DNA of 64,000 bases from CAWIJK01 sp963836375 (GTDB lineage: Bacteria; Actinomycetota; Acidimicrobiia; Acidimicrobiales; RAAP-2), in NCBI GenBank assembly GCA_963836375.1, contig CAWIJK010000001.1, forward strand, positions 372,001 through 436,000. Direction: 5' to 3'. Positions 8,937 to 16,122 of this stretch are shown in pieces (position 1 is the first letter of the stretch; every line of letters starts with the position of its first letter). The position numbers and the translations under genes are program-made. The notes under the pieces are model-generated. The model had not been told where the DNA came from. It did not search any database and saw only the letters and a program-made list of their open reading frames with translations.

Positions 8937-10034
8937 TTAGTGACCCGCGACGAACTCGTCGACGGCCCGGATGTGACGGGCCTTCTCGGCCTCGGTCAGG
9001 AACGACGCCTGAAACGAATGACGGGCCAGCTGGGCCAGCTGAGGGCGGTCCAGCCCCAGTCCAGGCGCCACCAGATTGTCGGCGACATAACCGCCGAAGT
9101 AGGCCGGATCGTCGGAGTTGACCGTCACCAAAAGCCCAAGGCCAAGAAGAAGGGGCAGCGTGTGCTCCGACATCGTCGGAAACACCCGCAAACGGACGTT
9201 CGACAGTGGGCACACCGTCAAGGGGATCTGCTCGGCCCGCAGGCGCTCCACCAGGACTTGGTCGTCCAGGCACCGCACGCCGTGGTCGACGCGACGGACC
9301 CTCAGGAGGTCGAGTGCCTCCCAGATGTACTCCGGGGGGCCCTCTTCGCCGGCATGGGCCACGCAGAGGAGGCCCTCTGAGCGGGCCCGATCGAAGACCT
9401 GGGCGAACTTCGAAGGCGGGTTGCCCATTTCAGAAGAATCAAGTCCGACGACGTCGATCCACCGTCGATAGGGAAGAATCTGGCTGAGAGTGTCCATGGC
9501 GGCCCCTGCGTCGAGATGGCGGAGGAAGCACGGGATCATCCTCCACGAGATCCCGAGCCTCTCCTGACCGTGCTCGAGGGCGCGGTGGATGCCGGTCACC
9601 ACGGTCCCGATGTCGATGCCGCGCCCGGTGTGGGTCTGCGGATCGAAGAAGACCTCGGCGTGGTGGACCCCTTGACCAGCGGCACGGACGAGATACGCGA
9701 CGGTAAGTTCGAAGAAGTCCTCTTCTTTTATGAGTACGGCACAGCCGGCGTAGTAGACGTCGAGGAAGGACCGGAGATTGTCGAAGACATAGGCCCGGCG
9801 AACGGCGTCGAGGTCGGCGTACGGCAGGGAGATCCCATTGCGTTCTCCCAGTTCAAAGAGCATTTCTGGCTCCAGGGTCCCCTCGAGGTGGACGTGGAGC
9901 TCGGCCTTGGGCAGATCCCGGACGAAGGGGTCCACCGACCCCGGTCGATGCTCTTGGTGCCCGGCCACCACGAGATGCTGCCAGGTCGGTCGGGCGCCGT
10001 CGAGCACTTCGATCTCACTCGCCGATGGCATCAT
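8937..10034 (-). CDS. Adenosine/adenine deaminase family protein
   Basis: 365 aa if ATG 10034 is used. The amidohydrolase metal site is complete: ELHVHLEG, CVAHAGEEG, RVDHGVRC and VNSDDPAYFGGYV. The motifs FFDPQTHTGRG and GLDSSEMGNPPSKF are those of the adenine-deaminase (ADE) branch rather than true adenosine deaminase, so deamination of adenine to hypoxanthine is the better guess. The start is uncertain: GTG 9968 or GTG 9935 would give a more typical N terminus just before DLPKAELH. With ATG 10034 the start lies only 6 bases from the divergent cupin start. Confidence 0.85.
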   Translation of the reverse strand: MMPSASEIEVLDGARPTWQHLVVAGHQEHRPGSVDPFVRDLPKAELHVHLEGTLEPEMLFELGERNGISLPYADLDAVRRAYVFDNLRSFLDVYYAGCAVLIKEEDFFELTVAYLVRAAGQGVHHAEVFFDPQTHTGRGIDIGTVVTGIHRALEHGQERLGISWRMIPCFLRHLDAGAAMDTLSQILPYRRWIDVVGLDSSEMGNPPSKFAQVFDRARSEGLLCVAHAGEEGPPEYIWEALDLLRVRRVDHGVRCLDDQVLVERLRAEQIPLTVCPLSNVRLRVFPTMSEHTLPLLLGLGLLVTVNSDDPAYFGGYVADNLVAPGLGLDRPQLAQLARHSFQASFLTEAEKARHIRAVDEFVAGH

Positions 10035-10040
10035 CGGGCG

Positions 10041-10457
10041 ATGACCGTCGAAGAGCTGATCAGCCGGCTCGATCTCGAGCCCCATCCCGAAGGCGGCTGG
10101 TTCCGCCGGACGTGGCAGGCCGCCTCCGTGGACGGAGGCCGCCCGACCGGTAGCGCCATCTACTACCTCTTGGGCGGTGACGAGGTCTCGCGTCGCCACC
10201 GTGTGGACGCCGCGGAGATCTGGCACCACTACCGAGGGGCACCGCTCGAGCTCTGCATCGGTGGACCGGGCGCCGCTGGGGCCGTCCGACTCCTCGGTCC
10301 TCACTTAGAAGAAGGGCAGGAACCCCAGGTGGTGGTCCCGGCCGGCCAGTGGCAGGAGGCCCGATCCCTCGGCCTCTACAGCCTCGTCGGGTGCACGGTC
10401 TCCCCCGCCTTCCAGTTCGAGGGTTTCGAGCTGGCCCCACCCGGCGACGGGACCTGA
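10041..10457 (+). CDS. Cupin-fold protein (DUF985/cupin_5 type)
   Basis: 138 aa. It matches the compact cupin_5 family: LEPHPEGGWFRRTW at the N terminus, GSAIYYLL, SRRHRVDAAEIWHHYRG, PAGQWQEARSLG and LVGCTVSPAFQFEGFEL. Such proteins bind small molecules, often sugars, and have no firmly assigned reaction. It diverges from the deaminase gene with almost no intergenic space, so promoters must overlap the neighbouring coding sequence or the deaminase starts downstream. Confidence 0.85.
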   Translation: MTVEELISRLDLEPHPEGGWFRRTWQAASVDGGRPTGSAIYYLLGGDEVSRRHRVDAAEIWHHYRGAPLELCIGGPGAAGAVRLLGPHLEEGQEPQVVVPAGQWQEARSLGLYSLVGCTVSPAFQFEGFELAPPGDGT

Positions 10458-10714
10458 GCCCCGGGGTGCCCTCGGGTGCCCGGTCCGGCCCCGCAGCGCC
10501 CAGGAGCCGAGTCGGCGCTCGAGGTTCGGGGGCGAGCGAACGTCGGATCGCCCGGCGCACCGTCGCAGCACGTCGAGAAGCCGAGCTACCGGAGCACTCA
10601 GCAGGGCCGCCCGGCCGAGGCCGGACCCGTTCCGGGGTGGGGCGAACGGGGCATCGACTGAGTCCGGGCTGTCCGCTAGCATCGCTGGGGTCCGGCAATC
10701 CCTGGGAGTGTGAG

Positions 10715-10882
10715 ATGGCATCGATCGGAGAGACAGGCGTGGTGACCGCCGTGGTGTCTCCTGTTGTGGTGGCCATCCTCCGCGGGGACACAGGCGGAGT
10801 GCGGGTCCTAGACCCGTGCGGGCCCTCGGGGCGCGGCCCGGTCGGGACGCCCGAGCGTCCCGGGGTCGCCCGCACTCCCTGA
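10715..10882 (+). CDS. Candidate Val/Ile/Leu-rich leader peptide, 55 aa
   Basis: ATG at 10715 follows GGGAG by six bases, and a -10-like TAGCAT lies at 10678-10683. The N-terminal half is very rich in branched-chain residues (GVVTAVVSPVVVAIL); the rest is Gly/Pro/Arg-rich. The stop codon falls in the loop of a hairpin. Val-rich leader peptides are known in ribosome-mediated attenuation of branched-chain amino-acid genes, but here the next gene is an ABC exporter 157 bases away. This may be a regulatory leader or a chance frame. Confidence 0.45.
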   Translation: MASIGETGVVTAVVSPVVVAILRGDTGGVRVLDPCGPSGRGPVGTPERPGVARTP

Positions 10883-10922
10883 ATCGGGAGTCGGCACCAA
10901 GAGCGCCCGGGCCCTCGGGCCC
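10797..10922 (+). promoter_or_regulatory. Structured leader with four hairpins upstream of ABC exporter
   Basis: Four inverted repeats lie in series: CGGGTC/GACCCG (10802-10816), GGGACGC/GCGTCCC (10844-10861), ACTCCC/GGGAGT (10874-10891, loop holds the leader-peptide stop) and GGGCCC/GGGCCC (10909-10922). None has a long T tract, so classical intrinsic termination is not proven. The layout suits attenuation coupled to translation of the leader peptide. Confidence 0.45.
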
Positions 10923-11039
10923 TGACCCCGAACGACAACTGCGGTTGGCGTTCCACTGATTTCATCGGCTCACTGAGGCACCCCGGGAACGATCCCGGCG
11001 GGCGCCGAAGTTCTTTCCTCTTTCCCGAGGCCGTTCGTA

Positions 11040-12839
11040 ATGACTGAACTCGCGGACTTCCCGTCCGCAACCGCACAAGAAACAATCGCATTTTGTTGGG
11101 ACCAGGTCGAGGGCCAGAAGGTCCAGTTGGTCGCGTCCTGGATCGTGATGACCTTGACGGTCGTCGTGGCCGACGTCGTGTGTCCGCTCATCTTCGCCTC
11201 CATCCTGGCCAGGGTTGCGACACTCCCCGCCCACTCGACCACGGGCACGTGGCAGTCAACATTCGCTCCCCTCCTGGCCGCCTATGGCTTGGCCGGACTG
11301 GTCGCCATGATCGGCTGGCGTTCAGCTGGCTGGCTGGAGTGGGGGGCGTGTGTCCGCTCCTTCGCCCGTGGTGTGAACAGCGGCTACCGGCACCTCCTCA
11401 CCTTGAGCTACCGGTGGCACATGGACCACCCCGCCGGCGAGGTCATCTCGGCCTTGACCAACTTCTCGTGGGCCTTCGTCGAGATGGTCGACTCCGCATC
11501 GTGGGGTCTCCTGCCGACCGCGGTCGTCATTCTCAGTGCGACCGTGGTGCTGGCCATCTTCGCCTGGCCCGCGGCTCTCGCCATGGCTGGAATGGTCGGC
11601 GGTTTCGTCCTCGTGCTGGCCCGCAGGCTCCCCAAGGTGCGGGCAGCTTCGGAGGAGTTCGAGAATTTCCATTCGAAGGCCACCGGCGTGATCGCCGACA
11701 CGGTGAGCAACCTGGTGGCCGTCCGCACGGCGGCAGCGGAGCCCCATGAGAGAGTCCGCGTCAACGGGCTGACCAACGAATCGGTGCAGGCCGACCTTCG
11801 CGCCCGCTCAATCTTCATGAAGACCCAGCTGCAACTCGAGGGGTCGATCGTGGTCGGAACACTGCTGGCGCTCATCGCCGGGACGACGATGGCGGTGCAC
11901 CACTGGGCGGCGACAGCTGCCCTCTACCTGATCCTCTACTACTCGGCCCAGGTGGCCTTCAGCATGGAGCAGTCCTTCGAGCACCTCAGGTCCCTGTCGC
12001 GGGCGCTGGGCCGCGCCGCGAAATTCACCGCTATCGCCTCGGTCAGCGCTGAGATCACCGAGAAGTCCGGGGCCCGAGAGCTCGGCGTCACCACCGGCAA
12101 GGTCGAGTTCAACCACATCCGCTTCGGCTACCACCAACGCAGCTGCCTCTTCGATGACCTGACCTTGAGGGTCGGTCCGGGCGAGCACGTCGCGCTGGTC
12201 GGCCCCTCGGGATCGGGGAAGTCGACCCTGTCCAAGTTGTTACTCCGGTTCATGGACGTCTCCGGGGGCGAGGTGCTGGTCGACGGCCAGGACATCAAGG
12301 CGGTCACGTTCGCGTCCCTACGCCGGCATATCTCCTATGTCCCCCAGGATCCTCAGCTCCTCCACCGGACCATCGCCGAGAACATCTGCTACGGCTTGGA
12401 GGAAGTCGACCACGACCTCGTCCGGGAGGTCGGCAAGGCGGCGCACGTCGAGGAGTTCGTCTACGGGTTGCCCGAAAGGTACGACACAGTCGTGGGCGAG
12501 CGGGGCCTGAAACTGTCGGGCGGTCAACGTCAGCGGGTGGCGATCGCCCAGGCGATGGCCAAACGCGCCCCGATCCTCGTCCTCGACGAGGCGACCAGCG
12601 CCTTGGACTCCGAGTCGGAGCACCTCGTCCAAGAGGCCCTCTGGCGCTTGATGGAGGACTCGACGGCCATCGTCATCGCCCACCGGCTGTCCACCATCGC
12701 CCACATGGATCGCATCGTGGTGTTCGACCGGGGAAGGATCGTCCAGGAGGGGACCCACCGGGAGCTGCTCGAGCGGGACAGCCTCGGCATGTACGGACGG
12801 CTCTGGCGCCATCAGTCCGGTGGCTTCCTGGCCGAGTGA
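11040..12839 (+). CDS. ABC transporter, fused permease and ATPase (exporter type)
   Basis: 599 aa half-transporter. An N-terminal six-helix ABC exporter membrane domain (about 25-330) is followed by a nucleotide-binding domain with Walker A GPSGSGKST, Q-loop YVPQDPQ, signature LSGGQRQR, Walker B ILVLDEAT, D-loop SALDSE and switch His in IAHRLST. It should act as a homodimer in the membrane, exporting a lipid, peptide or drug; the substrate is unknown. It stands alone behind the leader-peptide region and 58 bases before the PAP2-like gene on the same strand. Confidence 0.92.
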   Translation: MTELADFPSATAQETIAFCWDQVEGQKVQLVASWIVMTLTVVVADVVCPLIFASILARVATLPAHSTTGTWQSTFAPLLAAYGLAGLVAMIGWRSAGWLEWGACVRSFARGVNSGYRHLLTLSYRWHMDHPAGEVISALTNFSWAFVEMVDSASWGLLPTAVVILSATVVLAIFAWPAALAMAGMVGGFVLVLARRLPKVRAASEEFENFHSKATGVIADTVSNLVAVRTAAAEPHERVRVNGLTNESVQADLRARSIFMKTQLQLEGSIVVGTLLALIAGTTMAVHHWAATAALYLILYYSAQVAFSMEQSFEHLRSLSRALGRAAKFTAIASVSAEITEKSGARELGVTTGKVEFNHIRFGYHQRSCLFDDLTLRVGPGEHVALVGPSGSGKSTLSKLLLRFMDVSGGEVLVDGQDIKAVTFASLRRHISYVPQDPQLLHRTIAENICYGLEEVDHDLVREVGKAAHVEEFVYGLPERYDTVVGERGLKLSGGQRQRVAIAQAMAKRAPILVLDEATSALDSESEHLVQEALWRLMEDSTAIVIAHRLSTIAHMDRIVVFDRGRIVQEGTHRELLERDSLGMYGRLWRHQSGGFLAE

Positions 12840-12897
12840 CCGCCGACCTTCTCGTCGCGCGGTCGCGGCCTGGCCGGGCCGCTCTAGCCTAGATGGA

Positions 12898-13584
12898 ATG
12901 CCCCCGACGCCTCCGAACGACCGGCGGCGCCACGGCCCGGCAGCGGCCACGAGGAGATGGACGGCGGTCGAGGTCACCGTCGGCGCCGCACTCCTCGCCG
13001 CTGCTGCCGTCGTCGGGTTCTTCCTGGCCCACCGGCCCGGACCCAACCGGCTGGACCGGGCCGGCGATTTCCTCCTCCCGGCGGCGGCGGGCTCGCACCT
13101 GGCCAAGGAGTTGGTCCAGCTCGGTTCGCTACCCGTGCTGGTGGTCGGGGTCATCGTGATCTTCGTCGTCGCAATCCTTCAGGATTGGGTACGGGCGATC
13201 GCCTGCGCCGTGGCTCCGCTGGCCGCGGTGGCGGTGGCCGAACACATCGCCAAGCCGCTGGTCGGGCGTGAGATCGCCATCCATGAGTTCACCTACCCGT
13301 CGGGGACCGTGACGGTGACTGCCGCCCTGGCCGCTGCCGCCTTCCTCGCGACCCCCCTGTTGCTCAGGCCACTGGTCGCCCTGGTCGGCATGGCCGCCAT
13401 CCTCGGCGTGAGCGCCGGGGTGCTGGCCCTCCGGTGGCACTACCCCACCGACGTACTGGGGGGGATCTTCGTCGGGGCGGGGTCGGTGTTCCTCCTCGAC
13501 GGCGTCGCCCATCTGCCGTGGGTCCTCCGGCGACCACAGACGGACAGCTCCGTCGAGCCGCCGGTCATCTCGAGCGCTGTCTGA
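12898..13584 (+). CDS. PAP2-like phosphatase-family membrane protein
   Basis: 228 aa with several hydrophobic helices. The PAP2 motifs are partly kept: KPLVGREIAIHEF (motif 1), TYPSGTVTV (motif 2) and ALRWHYPTDVLGG (motif 3 with His and Asp). Motif 2 normally reads PSGH; the His is Thr here, so catalysis may be altered or lost. ATG 12898 is preceded by TAGCCT at 12885-12890, seven bases before the start, typical of a leaderless actinobacterial transcript. The family usually removes phosphate from undecaprenyl or lipid phosphates. Confidence 0.75.
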   Translation: MPPTPPNDRRRHGPAAATRRWTAVEVTVGAALLAAAAVVGFFLAHRPGPNRLDRAGDFLLPAAAGSHLAKELVQLGSLPVLVVGVIVIFVVAILQDWVRAIACAVAPLAAVAVAEHIAKPLVGREIAIHEFTYPSGTVTVTAALAAAAFLATPLLLRPLVALVGMAAILGVSAGVLALRWHYPTDVLGGIFVGAGSVFLLDGVAHLPWVLRRPQTDSSVEPPVISSAV

Positions 13585-13828
13585 GGAGACATCGGGCACT
13601 CTCCGACCGGCCCCGGGAGCTCACGAATCCCCGGTTTGGCGTCCGTCGCCGGCGGGCGGCTGCTGGTGCGGGCTGTCGGCACCCCGGCGGGGCGGCGCGG
13701 CCACCGAGAAGATCCGGGACAAATCCCCCACCACCAAGTAGCGTTGCCAGGATCGGGTTGTCGTTTCGGCGAGCCCGGCCAAGAATGAGGCACGCTTCGG
13801 AATCGTGGCGCAGACCAGGGGGGTTGTG

Positions 13829-15790
13829 ATGCGCGCAAGACGCAGCGGGATCGGTGTCGTAACGGTGGCGGTGGCGGTCATCGGGCTCCTCAGTTCCAGT
13901 GGGGCTCCCGCCTCGGCTGCCGGGAGCCCCGCCCTGGTCTCACCGCACGTCGTGGTCGGGCCCTTCGCTCCGGTGGCCACCCCGAGCCTCGGCAATACCG
14001 AGAACGGGTTCAACGGGACGAGCTGTGCCAACGCGTCGTTCTGCGTCATCGTGGGTTCGATCGGGTGGAACGGCGATCCCCACAGCGCCCCCATCATCGA
14101 GCAGTCGAGCGGCTCGGTCTGGTCGATCACCACCGCCCCGGTCCCCTCGGGGCTCTCGGGAGCCTCGTTGACCAGCGTGTCGTGCCCCAGCGTCACCTTC
14201 TGCATGGCGGTCGGGGACGGGTTCAACGGGCCGAGCGGGAACGACACCACCTTCGCCGAGCAGTGGAACGGGACCTTCTGGGCCGTCTCCCCGACCCCCA
14301 ACTACGACGTGCCCGGGGACAACGACTTCGAGTCCATCTCTTGCACCGGCCCGGCATTCTGCGCGGCCGTGGCCAACAATTACGGCAACGGGCCGGGATC
14401 CACCGACACCGGGTACCTTGAGGTCTGGAACGGATCCGGGTGGATCCTGACCCTGCCTCCCACCCCGCCCGGCGCCACCGTCTCCCACCTCTACGGCGTG
14501 GACTGCCCGTCGAACTCCTCGTGCACCGCGGTTGGTGACTGGGACGATGGGACGCTCGTCGAGAACTGGAACGGGAGTGCCTGGTCGGTCGTCCCGTCCC
14601 CCAACGCCGTGGGCTGGAGCAACACCTTGGATTCGGTCAGCTGCATCGGGTCGTACTTCTGCACGGCGGTCGGTTCCAACGGGACGCCCACTGGCACGGT
14701 GCCGCTCATCGAGGCCTGGAACGGCACGGCGTGGTCAGTCAGCCAGGCGTTCAACCCCAATCCGAACGGCGGCTACCTTACGGGCGTGACCTGCCTGGGG
14801 GTCAGCTTCTGCACCGCGGTCGGGGGCTATTACCTGGACTCGGAGCAGTCCATGAACCAGAACCTCGCCTTCACCTTCGACGGGTCCCAGTGGTCGGCGT
14901 CGCCAACGGCCTCGCTGCCCGGAACCCCGAGCACGACCAATGGCGAGCTCGACGCAGTCAGCTGCGTCGCCGACTGGGCATGTCTGACCGTGGGCTACCA
15001 ACAGCCCAAGGACACCAACGCATCCGGGTATGCCTCCGAGGCCAGTCTGTCGCCGAACGGCTATCGCTTCGTGGCCTCCGACGGCGGGATCTTCTCCTAC
15101 GGCGATCCGTTCTTCGGGTCCATGGGGGGCCAGCCCCTCAACAAGCCGATCGTGGGCATGGCATCGAGTCCCGACGGCATGGGCTACTGGCTCGTCGCCT
15201 CCGACGGGGGGATCTTCGCCTTCGGGAACGCCAGGTTCTTCGGGTCCATGGGGGGCCAGCCCCTCAACAAGCCGATCGTGGGCATCGCCGCCACTGCCGG
15301 TGGTGCCGGGTACTACGAGGTGGCCTCCGACGGGGGCATCTTCGCCTTCGGTAACGCACCCTTCTACGGCTCGATGGGGGGCCAGCCCCTCAACAAGCCG
15401 ATCGTGGGCATCGCCACCACACCGGACGGCGGCGGGTACTACGAGGTGGCCTCGGACGGGGGGATCTTCGCCTTCGGGGACGCGACGTTCCTCGGGTCCA
15501 TGGGGGGCAAGCCGCTCAACGCCCCGATCGTCGGTATCGGAATGACCCCGGGCGGTGGCTACTACGAGGTGGCGTCGGACGGCGGCCTCTTCGCCTTCGG
15601 CGGTGCGCCGTTCTTCGGGTCCATGGGTGGCCAGCCCCTCAACAAGCCGATCGTGGGCATCGCACCGCTCTCGACCGGGTACTACGAGGTGGCCTCCGAT
15701 GGGGGCATCTTCGCCTTCGGCACCGCGCCCTTCGCCGGCTCCCAAGGCGGCAAGCCGCTCAACGCCCCGATCGTCGCCATGTCCATCTGA
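13829..15790 (+). CDS. Secreted protein with seven Cys-pair repeats and six GYYEVASDGG repeats
   Basis: 653 aa; signal peptide ends near ASAAG. Residues about 45-420 hold seven repeats of roughly 50 residues, each with a paired-Cys core such as SVSCIGSYFCTAVG followed by WNGSAWS-like segments, which suggests seven propeller blades each with one disulfide. The C-terminal 240 residues hold six 41-residue repeats (GYYEVASDGGIFAFGNA, GSMGGQPLNKPIVGIA), the same unit as in the proteins at 3206-8305 and 21222-22505. No enzyme motif is seen. A GTG 24 bases upstream is a possible alternative start. Confidence 0.85.
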   Translation: MRARRSGIGVVTVAVAVIGLLSSSGAPASAAGSPALVSPHVVVGPFAPVATPSLGNTENGFNGTSCANASFCVIVGSIGWNGDPHSAPIIEQSSGSVWSITTAPVPSGLSGASLTSVSCPSVTFCMAVGDGFNGPSGNDTTFAEQWNGTFWAVSPTPNYDVPGDNDFESISCTGPAFCAAVANNYGNGPGSTDTGYLEVWNGSGWILTLPPTPPGATVSHLYGVDCPSNSSCTAVGDWDDGTLVENWNGSAWSVVPSPNAVGWSNTLDSVSCIGSYFCTAVGSNGTPTGTVPLIEAWNGTAWSVSQAFNPNPNGGYLTGVTCLGVSFCTAVGGYYLDSEQSMNQNLAFTFDGSQWSASPTASLPGTPSTTNGELDAVSCVADWACLTVGYQQPKDTNASGYASEASLSPNGYRFVASDGGIFSYGDPFFGSMGGQPLNKPIVGMASSPDGMGYWLVASDGGIFAFGNARFFGSMGGQPLNKPIVGIAATAGGAGYYEVASDGGIFAFGNAPFYGSMGGQPLNKPIVGIATTPDGGGYYEVASDGGIFAFGDATFLGSMGGKPLNAPIVGIGMTPGGGYYEVASDGGLFAFGGAPFFGSMGGQPLNKPIVGIAPLSTGYYEVASDGGIFAFGTAPFAGSQGGKPLNAPIVAMSI

Positions 15791-16023
15791 ACCCATCCGA
15801 AGGCCCGTCTGGGACCCGCGTGGGGGGCCGGGCGCGGGCTGGTTCCCCGGGTCGTCGGTCCCCGGCGCCCTCTGCTCGAGAGGCCGGCGATCAAGGGTCT
15901 CGGTCCCTCAGCCTCCGGCGGGGCCGAGGGACCCGCGTCGGCCACCGGGGTCGACCCCGGCTGCCGGACCAGCCCCTTGACCAGGGTTTTCATGACCCGG
16001 GCGGGAATTCTTCCCGACAGCCC

Positions 16024-16051
16024 TAAAGGTCCGCCGCACTTCTGCCGATAA
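16024..16051 (+). promoter_or_regulatory. Sigma-28/WhiG-type promoter
   Basis: TAAA at 16024-16027 and a perfect GCCGATAA at 16044-16051 are 16 bases apart (FliA-class consensus: TAAA, 15 bases, GCCGATAA). It lies 71 bases before the start of the GGDEF-EAL gene. The remaining 15791-16122 stretch is GC-rich and holds nothing else recognised. A WhiG/FliA-type sigma gene lies 4 kb away. Confidence 0.65.
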
Positions 16052-16122
16052 CCATCCAGGCTCGATGGTTCGCGCTCGGGGAACCGGAGCAGCTGGGTGA
16101 CCGGCGACGGTGGAGGGCGGGG

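Noticed and set aside
10305..10721. Minus-strand frame of 138 codons overlapping the cupin gene and the leader region
   Set aside because: It is antisense to a well-supported cupin gene and has no protein-like motifs.
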